Below, one piece after another: positions 1 through 10,989 of a stretch of 64,000 bases of DNA. The notes beneath the pieces are model-generated. The model worked only from the letters and a program-made list of their open reading frames with translations. It did no database searches and had not been told where the DNA came from. This DNA comes from Cryptomeria japonica (taxonomy: Eukaryota > Streptophyta > Pinopsida > Cupressales > Cupressaceae). Location of the stretch: the NCBI RefSeq assembly GCF_030272615.1, contig NC_081410.1:504424942-504488941 (forward strand), given 5' to 3'. A program made the position numbers and the translations under genes. Within the stretch, counting starts at the first letter, position 1; every line of letters starts with the position of its first letter.

Positions 1-94
1 ACACTATCAAGATTGTTTATGCTCAGAATTACGATGTCCAGTTTTATGCTCGTTGTAGACTGATTTGAGCAAGTTTGACTATTTTGACTGACAA

Positions 95-405
95 GAACAG
101 GAATTCGTACGACAAAGTTTGCAGACCCAGATGACAGTTTAGCTATTTACAGATGATAAAGACAGTATTTCATATGAGTGGCTGCCTGATTTCGTACGAT
201 AGTTGGGCAGACTCCAAATGATAATATGTTGAATGTTACGTATTTTTGTATGACAAAGTTTAAAAGGACAGACGACTATTTCTAAGACTCGTACGACCGA
301 GTTTGTAAAGCCAGACGTCAAGCTATGAGGATTAATGAAAGCTCGTACGATAATAGGTATGTAACATAACGATATTTCAGTAGGCTCATACGACAAAGGA
401 CTGGA
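95..405. repeat. Degenerate array of palindromic TCGTACGA motifs in the gypsy leader
   Basis: The 8-bp palindrome TCGTACGA, or one-base variants such as CATACGAC and TTGTATGAC, recurs about every 35-60 bp, often followed by AAAGTTTG or similar. Weaker copies continue at 1967-2175. The related plus-strand element has the same kind of array at 39585-39730 and 40740-41050. I see no coding sense in it. Confidence 0.65.
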
Positions 406-2289
406 CAAAGACAAAATTATGACAGAGAGTTTCTACAACTGACGAGGACCAATTTTTGATATAGGACTAATTTTCAATGACCGACAAGAACTAGTTTTTG
501 ACACTGACAGAGTTTATCACTAAGTTATTTGGTATTGTTTTCTCCATTTTTAGTGTTTCAGTTTTAGTTTCAGGGATAAAAACATAGAAAACATGCAAGA
601 TGTTCAATAATTCCAAGCATAGCATGCTAACCCTATGGAAGCTGGCTTAAAGAAGAAAACCTTTGCTTGCTGACTTAGGTACACACCCAATAGCTAATCA
701 GAATACGGCCACTGAGTCTCATATAATGGATTCTCAACTTTGTATTAGCCAACTCCAAACGCTAATGGGGGCACGATATGGCAAGTGTCTTGGGAGAGTT
801 ACTATCTCTCTTGCACAAATATTATCCCCCTTTCGGAGGTGAACCAAGTAGCTTCTATCTTATAGTTATTAGTCGGGAATTTCGTTTGAAATTACCCCTT
901 GAAGTCACGCAAGCATGATTGAGGCCTAAAGCCCAACAAGGTACCGAAACAAGTTGTAGTCACGTAAATGTGATTCAGACCGCGAGGCCCTACAAAAAAT
1001 GCTCGATATGAGAGATCTCAAAGAGAAAACTCAAATAACCCCATCCTCTGAGACTTTAATCACTAGAGGCCTATTTATTATAGTGAGTTGGAATGCTCAG
1101 GCATAGTTGTACTCACTTGGGTCGTTCTCACAGGGTGATTACTTTTTCCCACTGTGACAGGCCAACTAAAGGTACACAAATCTCAATTATAGAAAAAGCC
1201 TCAAGGGTCTAGATTTATGATTGTCTGTAAAAGACAAGAGCATACTCTCCTACCTCTTAGATTTTTTTGAAAACATAAAAGACAGATTTGTTCATTAACC
1301 AAATAGAAATTTAAGTGCCTAAAAATGAATTTAAAGAATACACGATGTTTGGTCGATTTTCTTTAAGCAACCTGCAAAAACAACGCATCAGTAGTCATGT
1401 TGTTTTTATTCTTTGACAGGCGTATGTGTGATTGATAAATTCTTTGACAAGCATTCTACAAGAAACTGGTTAGGCTATGAAAATCTCAGGCAGACAGAAG
1501 ACAATTCAGGGTTAGCATCAGTATCATCAAAATTTAATTCAAGAAAAACCTTGAAAAGTAATTTGTTTTTTTTAAAAAAATCCTAATCTAACTCCTCCAA
1601 CCTGCAAGAAATTGTTAGAAACCTGCAAGAAGAAAAAGTTAGTGAAATATCAAATCTCTTGGTGGGCTTACACAAGCCTAATTTCAAATCGTGGTTACAA
1701 TTTTTTCACTCCTAATGCTGAAATGCCTTGAAATTTGACTAAGTCTGAAATTTGGAAGATCCTCCAAAACCTAGATTTTGCATTATAACTCCTGGAGGAT
1801 CGAAACCCCTCTCAAACATCCTGACAATATATATGGAATATAACTTAAAGTATAAGAAAGAAAAAAGAGAAGAGGAAATGTCACTTGTACTTAAATGTTA
1901 TATTCCATATATATTGACCTTCCAAAAGCCTAATTTTAATCTAACTCCTAAAAAAAACTATGTTTTTCATACGACGGAATAGCAACTCGTACAAGTATTC
2001 TCACCTGACCATACGATAATTCTCATCGAACCGAATGAGTAAACATAGAATAAACTGACAAAGAAGTTGCTCGTATGACTATTCCCACAGAGCCAAATGA
2101 CAAGACACAAAATCAAACATCCAGAGCAGAAACTCATATAAGTATTCTCTCTGAACCGCATGATAAATTACAAGTCTTGACAGAATGTCGTACAATGAAG
2201 GATATATACTTGTATGATATTTCACAGAGGTTGTATAGACAGGACCTGAAAGATAAAGAAGTGATTTTGAGGCCGAATGATTGAATTCC
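406..2289 (-). other. Untranslated leader of the minus-strand gypsy element
   Basis: About 1.9 kb without a supportable ORF. The stretch 601-1100 is the best-conserved block shared with the second gypsy element. The remainder holds a 28-bp inverted repeat (1825-1916) and scattered TCGTACGA variants. Short ORFs here look like chance openings. Confidence 0.6.
1825..1916. repeat. Inverted repeat (hairpin)
   Basis: Arms 1825-1852 and 1888-1916 are near-perfect reverse complements (core ATATATGGAATATAAC and its complement), separated by a purine-rich 35-bp loop. The sequence TCTAACTCCT also occurs on both sides, near 1585 and 1940. It could be a small foldback element inserted in the leader or a structural RNA feature of it. 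Confidence 0.6.
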
Positions 2290-2313
2290 GAGCCCCACAG
2301 TGGGCACCAAAAA
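2290..2313 (-). promoter_or_regulatory. Primer binding site of the minus-strand gypsy element
   Basis: On the minus strand TTGGTGCCCACTGTGGGGCT lies directly inside the LTR end. The plus-strand relative has TTGGCACCCATCGTGGGGCT at the equivalent place (39486-39505). The position, the start TTGG and the conservation between two elements identify a tRNA primer site; I did not assign the tRNA. Confidence 0.7.
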
Positions 2314-3325
2314 TGTGTGTGTGAAAAGTGGATCTGTATCTGTATCTGAAATACACAACACTTCAATTAAGTCATTAGATGCATGGTTAGTAAATCAATA
2401 ATCAATGAATAATAAACCATTACAAAGTGACCCATTGCCTTCTAGTAGATGCGAGTTTAGATTACTCTCAGATTGCTAAGCTATCCAATGACTAGACAAC
2501 ACCTAAATGAAGGATTTTTAAATCTATATGAGCATGAATATGAGCTAAATGGATGCAAGATTTAAGCTAGATATGCAAGATTAATCTAACATGATTCAAG
2601 CAATATATGAATATTTAAGCTAAATGATTTAAGCAATATGAAATAACTAGTATGCAATATCTTAATGCAAATTCTCAATGAACCTAGAGCAAAAACAGTA
2701 TAATAACAATATATTCTCCAGGATTTTTTTGAATGAGAGATGAAAGCCTGAATTTATAGAAAACTCAGAAAGAAACCAAAGGCTAAGATCAAATGATGAT
2801 GAACAATCAAGATTTTCCAAGAGGAAGCACAATCCAGGTGAATTGATGTGATTGGATGCTTTTCTTAGTTTTAAAGGAAATTGAACTAAAATTAAGATAA
2901 AATCAGGAAAAAACTGATTTATTCTCTATTTCATTCAATTTTAATATTTAATTGTTTTAATTGCTTTCTTTGAGATTATTTATCAATTTTTTATTTGTTT
3001 TTCAAGATTATCTCCAATTGATTTATTTTCTCAATTTTTAATTCTTTTTTGATGATTTAATGACAAATTGATTTATTTAATTAAATATGCTAGGATATTC
3101 AATAAAATAAATAGGATAATTATTTAAAAATGATTTACTTGAATGATTTAATTAATTAAATAAATATTTAATTAATAGTGGTTGATTAATTTGCCATGTG
3201 ACATTGATGGTTTTAGATATTAATTGTGTGCTAAAGATTTATTTTAATTGCCTTTGGTTAGGACCTTGGTGACGTTGTCGAGATTAGGGGCTCATGGTTT
3301 AGATGACCATTTTTAGGGTATTACA
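2314..3325 (-). repeat. 5' LTR of the minus-strand gypsy element
   Basis: On the minus strand it starts TGTAATACCCTAAAAATGG and ends ...CACACACA next to the primer site, about 1,012 bp. The stretch at 2430-2510 aligns by eye with 47780-47890 of the other gypsy LTR. A TATAAATT box on the minus strand lies at 2751-2758. The 5' flank on the plus strand is CTTTC at 3326-3330; the matching target duplication would lie outside the window. Confidence 0.75.
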
Positions 3326-4170
3326 CTTTCTACAATAGCTTACCTTGTATTTTCATGATTCGAAGTTGTTTTCCTAGGGCAACATATTTTTTAGTTGATG
3401 CAAAAATTGTCAAATGCATTCTATGAAATGTTGCAACAAAGCCAAATTCTTGTTCTTCTCATCGTGGGCACAAACTATTGATTCCAACACATCTGGTTAG
3501 GCATTTTTACCCTAGGCGTGGTCTTGTTTTTCCTCCCTACTTAGTCGAATGCTCAGAGCCATACCCTATCGGTGGCCTAGTGAACCTTGGACAACCTAAA
3601 CTAACAAGCCTATATTAATCCATAATGAACCTAGGAGAACCCTAATGAATTTAGGGAATCTCTAATGACCGTGATCATCATTATTTTCATATATTCTAGA
3701 CACATAATTACTATTAAACACTTACATGTGACATCCATGAACATACATAAGTGGTTCATACACATAAGAATTGTCAATCTATGCATCTTTTTCATCATAA
3801 TCATCACAATTTGCATATATTGTCACATAATCACCATTACAACTACATGTCCTTTTGATTACCCATGTACTCATGTAAAAATACATTGTATTTTATCAAT
3901 ACAACTACACCAATGTACTCATGTATAAATACACTATATATCATCAATACAACTACACCAATGTACTCATGTACAAATACACTGTATATCACCAATACCA
4001 TCTTAACAAAATTACATCAATGTACTCATATACAAATACAACATCCTACTCCATGTGCATCTGATATCCTCACATCCTACTCCAAGCTTGTGTAGAGCAA
4101 TGCTTGCATATAAATGAAGACCAACATGAGAAACGTGAGCAACACGAACAACATAGTACTATAATATGAT
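3326..4170. other. Non-coding flank with a 48-bp tandem repeat
   Basis: No supportable gene. At 3865-4045 a unit beginning ATGTACTCATGTA and containing AATACAACTACACCA recurs at 3865, 3913, 3961 and 4020: three steps of 48, 48 and 59 bp. Short ORFs on both strands are by-products of this ATG-rich repeat. Confidence 0.6.
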
Positions 4171-4570
4171 CATTATTTGAAATTAAATGAACGATAATAA
4201 ATGAAGAGGTGGGATTATATACCATGAAGATACCTACTAACAAATTACATCAAATGTACCATCAATGTTCAAGAAAAATGGTGATGCAATAGTATTGCCC
4301 GTCAGAAAGACCTATATTTTAAAGAAGTGTTAATCTAAACATAAATAACATGAACATAAAAATTTATGACCATTATTTGAAATTAAATGCATCATAATAA
4401 ACTAGGTATAATTATATATCATGAAGATACCTACTTACGAATTGCATTGAATGTACCCACAATGTTGAAGCAAAATGGTGATGCAATAGTATTGTACATC
4501 AAAGACCTATAATTTTAAGAATTGTTAATGAAATTCAATGCAAGATCATTATGATAATTATTTGAAATGA
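4171..4570. repeat. Tandem duplication of a ~200-bp unit
   Basis: CATTATTTGAAATTAAATG starts copies at 4171 and 4371, and a partial third lies near 4553. Each carries an ATGAAGATACCTACT block and a GGTGATGCAATAGTATTG block in the same order. The copies differ by scattered substitutions, so the duplication is not recent. It lies directly 3' of the decayed gene on the minus strand. Confidence 0.7.
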
Positions 4571-4594
4571 AATGCATGATAAAAAAAGAGATAA

Positions 4595-6212
4595 TAAAGA
4601 CCTTCTACTCAAGTGTGCCTGGAGGGTCATCTCTTTGCTTAAGAGTATCCAATATTGTTTCATGATCAACAGTACTCACTATCCATAGTTATTTTATCTT
4701 TGGTCTTTCTTGATGCTTCAACAACTTGACATTTGTAGCTATAATAAGGTGTGAATACATGAGAATGGTTGTGTGTCTCTCGTAGTCTTCAAATGCAGGT
4801 ATACCATTCTTTCTAATCTAGTATGTTTGCAACCAAGTTCCTACAACAACAACTAAACCTATAGGATATATGAACCCATCATCATTTGTCACCAATTGTG
4901 TTAGCTTCTACTTTACCTATATACATTGTTCCAACCAATAGTCTGATGTCTCTTCATTCCCCTATGGTGCAACCATTGCAAAAACATGTCCTAGCTATAG
5001 AAGATCTAAAAGATATTCATACTCAACTGAACTTTCTATGTCGTCATTTGGTATGGATATTTTTTGAGATAAAGGAGTTAGATATTGTGGAACCCACATA
5101 TCCACCCACTCATTTGACTCGACGTACTAATCCTAGTCACACTGAACACAACTCTAACAAAAACAAGACAAATCTCATGTCCAAATGGTCCATGTACTTG
5201 CATCTAATCTGCAAAATGAATGCATCTTTGAAGAATCTTTAATTGTTTAACAATCCAATTTGTCTCCCACCATGCCCTCCTCAGCCAACCAAAAGAATCC
5301 ACGCACTGCTGATTCAAGTGTCCCTCCCCGTGACATTGTTGAACTATACCAATCAACAATAGAATGTGCATCAGAGAATTTCACACTTGAAATCCTCAAT
5401 TTCTCCTTAACTAGAGCTCTATTCTAACATGCACCTACTCCATCATGTTCTCCCTTCCCATGCCCAACTTCAAAAATACTCAAAATTTGAGGTACACCCC
5501 TCTCTACATGCATTCTAATCAACCAACAAAACATATGAGCATTCTTGAATTGACCCGTGAAGTTATCTAACCATATGAGATTTCAATCTATTGTAATACC
5601 TTTCTCTTGCAAGAACTCAAAAAAATTCTCGAAACAATGTTGCACATACTTGGAGGAGTAAGATTTATCTCCTCTCATATAAAAATGGCACTCCCTGATT
5701 ATCTTCATGTCCTCTTCTATACTATCAGGGGCATGTCTATATGTTGTGTGAATAAAAATAGCAATCTAAATTGAATTGTAATACTGAACCTGTACCTCAT
5801 TTTGTGGTTGCAATGTATATTTTTTTACAAAATCAACCACCGATATAACAGCGCCAATCAAGAAATAGTTCTTACACATCTAAAATTATTGATCCAACCA
5901 CTGAGACCTATGGGTATGCCTTGCATACTTGTATAAAATATTTTCTTTAAAATCTAAAATAAAACCAAAAATACTGACTTCTCTGGAGACCAACTCGTGT
6001 CTAGAGCCTTAACCTCCACTCTTCAAAGTATATTTCACTATCTCATATCTCTTTTTCTTAACAATATTCTTTCCAAATTCATGTTCATTGCCCTCATGAA
6101 AACATGAAACAAACTTTGACAAGCCACCACATTGTGAGAACTTCTCATTTAAATAATCATTTCTATAGAAAAAACATCCATCATCCCTAGGACATAAAAT
6201 TAGATCTAACAA
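4595..6212 (-). pseudogene. Decayed transposase-like gene of an uncharacterised plant family
   Basis: Reading the minus strand from about 6212 gives a nearly continuous protein of about 500 codons, broken by several in-frame stops and likely frameshifts. Visible pieces in order are a cysteine-containing start (CPRDDGCFFYRND, then CGGLSKF), the stretch YKYARHTHRSQWLDQ near 5890-5930, CHFYMRGDKSYSSKYVQHCF, a WLDNFTGQFKNAHMF segment, and VGHGKGEHDGVGAC near 5470. A further run toward 4600 includes PAFEDYERHT and DPPGTLE. I recognise this general pattern from uncharacterised plant proteins. The acidic D-N-x-x-G-Q and H-G-K-G-x-x-D-G motifs resemble transposase-type catalytic regions, but the DDE assignment is inference. 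Plus-strand ORFs here, such as 4886-5242, are shadows. Confidence 0.6.
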
Positions 6213-6354
6213 GTCTCTTGATGATCTTGAAAATTACATTGCACCGCACTCCTGTAACATATCATTAGTATACAATGTAGAACAAATATAGCATAAAAGT
6301 TCATGGTACATTGAAAACTCCACATGGTATTTACAACAACAAGTATTATGCGTG

Positions 6355-6462
6355 AGAGAGAGAGGGGGGGGTGGGAGAGATAGGGAGAGAAGGGGAAAGG
6401 GAGAGGGAGAGGGGGAGTGGGAGTGAGAGAAAGAGATAGAAAGGGGGAGATTTGGGGAGAAG

Positions 6463-6495
<33 letters not shown>

Positions 6496-6591
6496 AGGAG
6501 ATAGAGAGATAGGGGGAAGGGAGAGACAATGAGAGTGAGAGAGAGAGAGAGATAGGGAGAGAACGGGAGAGATAGGGAGAGAATGGGAAAG
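6355..6591. repeat. GA-rich low-complexity tract, left half
   Basis: An irregular purine tract of GAGAGA, GGGAGA and poly-G runs. Element A starts immediately after it, and the same kind of tract resumes at 20249, so one GA-rich locus was split by the insertion. Long Ser/Leu/Pro ORFs on the opposite strand are artefacts of the repeat. Confidence 0.85.
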
Positions 6592-7514
6592 TGTTGGAAA
6601 TTGACACTCTATTGGTTGGTTTCACTATGTTGTCATTGATGGAAACATGTTTTTGGGTTTTGGCTTCATATGGTGTACCGGCAGGCACTTCACATATTCT
6701 ACACCAACACCAGCACCGGAAGGTTAGGAAGACTTCTTTGGTCACCGACAATGTAGGCCGACATGGTATAATTAAGGTTATCAGTATTGGAGGCCGACTT
6801 ATCTTGGATCCGACATTAGGAACTTGTTGTAATGTTTATTCATTTATGTTATATGGCCGACATGTAATCTGATATTGTATATACCTTTGTAAGTCAACAT
6901 AAGGCATAAATTTGTATAGGGTATATAGGGGAGATTGATTAGATCATTTTGAAATAAGGATAGAGACATGGTGATGGATATGTAAAGGTAATATGATGTG
7001 AAATATATTAGAGAGACTATATATGTGAGGAATTTCTTGTAGGGGTTATTCCGAAAAAGGGGTTTAGGGTTTCAACCGGAACAAACAAAGCTTAAACCAA
7101 AACTGTATTCTGGCATAGAAGATGCTATCTTAGCAGTTCACACTTCTTCGGATTGTTGTCTGGAATGTTATGTAGTCAATGAGGCTCTTATTGTGATTGA
7201 GCAGTGTGCTCTAGGCTGTAAGCCTTCCTGCAAGTGCAGGCCCCTCATATATTGTAATGTCTCTTCATATGGCCAGTGGATTGATATTGTGGGTCACAAA
7301 TCCCACTGTGGTTTTTCCTCATTGAGGTTTTCCACGTATAAATCTGTGTGTTATGGTTCTCATTTATGTGTTTGGCTTATTGATTGCTTTACTTCTTTCA
7401 ATTCTGTTTATACCGGTATACCGGTTGGTGCATGAATGTTTTGTTAAGGCTAAAATCTACTATTCCAGTATAACACCGATTCAACCCCCCTCTCAGTGTT
7501 ATTGGTTTCCAACA
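6592..7514 (+). repeat. 5' LTR of element A
   Basis: 923 bp, starting TGTTGGAAATTGACAC and ending TTGGTTTCCAACA, so the ends form an inverted TGTTGGAAA repeat. It has a GTATATAGGGG box near 6920. Compared with the 3' LTR it keeps about 40 bp after GGGGAGAT (near 6930-6970) that the 3' copy lacks. Confidence 0.9.
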
Positions 7515-7515
7515 A

Positions 7516-7529
7516 TTGGTATCAGAGCC
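7516..7529 (+). promoter_or_regulatory. Primer binding site of element A (initiator-Met tRNA type)
   Basis: TTGGTATCAGAGCC begins two bases after the LTR end. It matches the complement of the plant initiator tRNA-Met 3' end used by Ty1/copia elements. Confidence 0.9.
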
Positions 7530-7588
7530 TTGTGCCTAGGAGGAAGTTTAAAATCTTGAGGAAGATCCTAAAACCAGAATCATTAAAA

Positions 7589-8704
7589 ATGGCTTTGGAG
7601 AAGCAGCTTGAGATGACACTTGAAGATTATGATGTTGAAAGATTGAAGAACTTAAAGCTACATGATGAGTTGAATTCTTCTAAGGAATTCATTCTTGTCC
7701 TACAAGAGAGGCTATCATCTGTTCAAGCTAGGAGGAAGGAACTTTTGCAAAATTAGGATGATGAAGAGAAAAATGCACTTAAGGAACAATGTCAAAAATT
7801 GAGTCAGGAGAACATGGTTATGAAGAATGAAATGCAAGCTATAATTATGAGGATCTCTAAGGAGATTGAGGACAAAAATAAAAAGGAAGAAAATCTTGTT
7901 GTATCCTTGAAGAACAAATTTGAAGAATGTGGTAGGTTGGTTTATGAAAATGATATGTTGAGAACTGATTTGGTACAATCCTAGAGTAATGAGCAAGAGC
8001 TTGAGAGACAAATGATAATATTAAGAGATGATTTAACTGCTGCAAGTGAGTATAAAGAAAAATTCAAGATTAGCTCAGCACAACTTGATGAGTTATTGAA
8101 GAGACAGAGACAGATTGGAGATTCCAGTGGACTTGGATTTGAGCAAGGACAGAGTTTTGGTACTGCTAATGAAGATCAAAACCATAAGGCACCGGTGAGA
8201 CAATTCAATGCTTATAAATTCAATGGTAGATGTTTTGTTTGCAATAGATTTGGTCATATGGCTAGGCAATGTAGAAACAAAGCAAATCAAAACCCCGATT
8301 CTACTCCCGATAAATGTACTAAATGCAATAAAATTGGTCATAAGACAGAAGATTGCAGAATGAATGTAAAATGATATGCTTGTGGAAAAATTGGGCATAT
8401 GGCTAATCAGTGCAGGTCAAGCAATTTAACCAATTTTAGCAAAGCAATTTAGAAGAACAATGTTACATGTTATGCATGCAATGAAATTGGACATATTGCT
8501 AAGTTTTGTAGAAGCAGAAATCTACCAGTTAGTAATGAAGCATCAGATGAAAAAGGAAAAGAAAAGGTTAGTGAAATCTGGCAAGATCATACTCAGAGAT
8601 GGGTTAGGAAGACTAAAAAGAAATCATCAAATGGGAATGTCTCGGTTACCTATCCAGCAGAAGAAGCTACTCCTGCATCGGTAGTGAGCTCATCTGGTAA
8701 CTAA
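7589..8704 (+). pseudogene. Gag-like nucleocapsid protein with four CCHC zinc knuckles (element A)
   Basis: One reading frame of about 371 codons from ATG 7589 to TAA 8702-8704, interrupted by four in-frame stops (7754, 7982, 8372, 8450) and no frameshift. Residues 1 to about 190 are rich in E, K and L with heptad-like spacing, a long coiled coil. Then come four knuckles of C-x2-C-x4-H-x4-C type: CFVCNRFGHMARQC, CTKCNKIGHKTEDC, a third whose first Cys codon is a stop (xYACGKIGHMANQC), and CYACNEIGHIAKFC. A charged tail (WVRKTKKK) follows. The knuckles imply RNA packaging, as in retroviral and copia nucleocapsids. I could not see the usual copia gag N-terminal domain. It aligns along its length with 9871-10989. 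Confidence 0.8.
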
Positions 8705-8890
8705 GGCAGATGTCTTAGGGGTAGGCAAAATTCATGAAGATGATGCATATGCCCCGGGAAGAGGTTCTAGAAGATGTTTCAAATATTGGAGAAGATTATC
8801 CAGCATGGATATGTTCTGAGCGAGATCCGATATCTTTCACCAATAGTCATTTATGTCAATGGAAGATTAGGGTTTTTCTTTCGAAGGATA

Positions 8891-9799
8891 TGTTGGCATT
8901 ATACACTCAGATGAGAAAGGTGGATGTTGTCATTGATGACAAAAAGGTTCCACAGGTTCAACTGGCCTTAGACTTCACCTATCAGCACCGACAGACACAA
9001 CACAGCTTATTCACACCGACATCCAGTTTACACCAACAAAAGATTATACCGACATTCCAAGCCGACTTGACAATAATTATTGTATATGCGAAATAAATTG
9101 TAATGTAAATTATAATTGTATGGCCGACATGTTGTATTGTAAAGACTCATATATTTATGAGTTCTTGTAGGTCATTTAGAAAGAAGGAAGCAGTAATATG
9201 AGATAAGATAGGATATGATAGAAAATAGTTGTATATGCATTTTGATGTGTTTATTTTGGAGCAAATAAGAAGAAGAGCAGAGCGAAGACTATTCTTTATA
9301 AGAAGAATCATTTGATAGCATACCAGCTAGGGTTTTTGGTAGAGGCGGAACCAATATCAGATAGAGCACAACAACAAACTCATCTAGCATTTTAATGCAA
9401 TTTGTAAGAGTTCATTTTATGTTTTCATCAGTGTGATGTTGTAGTCAGTGAGACTCCACTTTTGTTTTTGAGCAGTGAGCTCCAGGCAGTTGGCCTTCCT
9501 GCATATGTAGGCACCTTTTGTAATAAGTAATATTTATTCATATGGCCAGTGAGTAAATATTGTGGGTCACAAATCCCACTGAGGGTTTTCCCTTGTCGGG
9601 TTTCCTTGCCAAAGTATTTGTGTTATGGTGTGCATTGATGATGATTCCTTTGTTTCTCTTTACTACATTATTTTTTTCTTACCGGCATATTAATCTCAGT
9701 TACATAATTGTAAATAAGTTTAAATCTTTCATTTACTAGTCAAACACTGATTCACCCCCCCCCCTCTTAGTGTCTTTTGGATTAATCAATTATCTAACA
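8891..9799 (+). repeat. 5' LTR of element B
   Basis: 909 bp from TGTTGGCATTATACACTC to AATTATCTAACA. It includes a poly-C run with CTCTTAGTGTC shortly before the end, a feature shared by all the copia-type LTRs in this window. It is a different family from the LTRs of A at the sequence level. Confidence 0.9.
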
Positions 9800-9800
9800 A

Positions 9801-9815
9801 TTGGTATCAGAGGCT
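9801..9815 (+). promoter_or_regulatory. Primer binding site of element B
   Basis: TTGGTATCAGAGGC follows the LTR end by one base; initiator-Met tRNA type, like element A, with GG in place of GC. Confidence 0.85.
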
Positions 9816-9870
9816 AGTCCTCTATTTGCAGAAGACTAACAACTTGAGGAAGATTCTGAAACTGGTACCC

Positions 9871-10989
9871 ATGGAAAGTTTGAGACAACAGTTGGAAGCA
9901 GCTCTTGAATATTTTGATGCAAATTTTTTTAAAAAAAATCAAACTAGAAGAAGAACTCAGATCTGCTCAAGAATTCATCAAAGCACTTCAAGAAAACCTG
10001 GTCATGGCATAGAGTAAAAGAAAAGAATTGCATGAGCAACTGCAAAAACAAGATGATGAAGAAAAAGAAACTCTCAGAGATATTGCAGAGAAACTGAGAC
10101 AAGAGAACAGTAACATGAAGAATGAGATGAAAGACTTAACCATGAGAATTTGTAAGGATATTGAAGATAGAAAGAAGAATCAGGAAGATTTGGCCAGACA
10201 ACTTAATGAAAGATCAAAGGAATCTGTAAGGATTAGTCATGAAAATGATATGCTTAAAACAGAGTTGATTCACATGCAACATGACAAAGAGGAACTTATG
10301 AGACAAGTTAGCACTCTGGAAAGTGAGTTGGTCACTGCAAATGAATACAAAGACAAATTCAAAAAGAGCTCAACAAAGCTTGATGATATGCTGAAAAATC
10401 AAAGACCTGATAAAGATGCAGTTGGACTTGGATTTGAACATGGAGAAATTTATGGAACTGCAAATAATCATGATCACAACAAACCGGTAAGGCAACTTAA
10501 TGCTTATAAATTCAATGGACAATGTTTTAATTAATGCAGCAAATTTGGTCATAGAGCAAATCAATGCAGATATAGGAATAATTAGAATACAAACGCATTT
10601 ACCGGTCAATGTTCCAAATGCAATAAATATGGTCATCAATCAAATGTTTCCAGAATGAATGTAAAATGCTATGCTTGTGGTAGATTTGGACATCTATCTA
10701 ATCAATGTAAAAATCAAACCGGGTAAGGTTATGGAAAAGTTATTCAAAGAAAAAATGTAACTTGTTATGCATGCAACAAGATTGGGCATATTGCAAGATT
10801 TTGCAGAAGCAAGAATGTACCGGAAAACAATAGAGGATCCAATGACAAAGGCAAGTAAAAGGTGAATTAAATCAAGAAATAATTCTCTAAATAATGGGTC
10901 AAGAAGACAGATCAAAGAAATGATGAATCGAGCTCTACACTGGTAGAACAAAGCAATCCTACACCGGTAGGAAATTCTTCATCTAACTA
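9871..10989 (+). pseudogene. Gag-like zinc-knuckle protein (element B)
   Basis: It starts at ATG 9871 (MESLRQQLEAALEYFD) and follows the same plan as 7589-8704: coiled coil, the motif NAYKFNG, four zinc knuckles, charged tail. There is a frameshift near the A-run at 9925-9940 and stops at about 10017 and 10533, with more in the tail. Knuckle 1 has lost its second Cys region to a stop. Knuckle 2 has its last Cys changed to Ser (CSKCNKYGHQSNVS). Knuckles 3 and 4 are intact (CYACGRFGHLSNQC, CYACNKIGHIARFC). The best open piece is 10028-10534. Confidence 0.78.

Larger units (their letters stand above)
1..3325 (-). mobile_element. Ty3/gypsy LTR retrotransposon, 5' part only (leader, primer site, 5' LTR)
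   Basis: Read on the minus strand, an LTR (3325 down to 2314) is followed by a primer-binding-like site and at least 2.3 kb of leader that leaves the window at base 1. The block at 601-1100 is the reverse complement of 40050-40620 in the plus-strand gypsy element, with clear base-level similarity. The LTR is likewise related to 46851-47992. No coding region is reached; the short ORFs here have no recognisable domains. Orientation and class rest on that homology, because the plus-strand copy carries gypsy-order protease, RNase H and integrase remnants. Confidence 0.8.

Noticed and set aside
4886-5242. 118-codon plus-strand ORF
   Set aside because: Shadow of the minus-strand transposase-like pseudogene, which shows recognisable motifs in order.
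6206-6751. Long minus-strand ORF rich in Ser, Leu and Pro
   Set aside because: It is the translation of a GA-rich low-complexity tract joined to LTR sequence; no domain.
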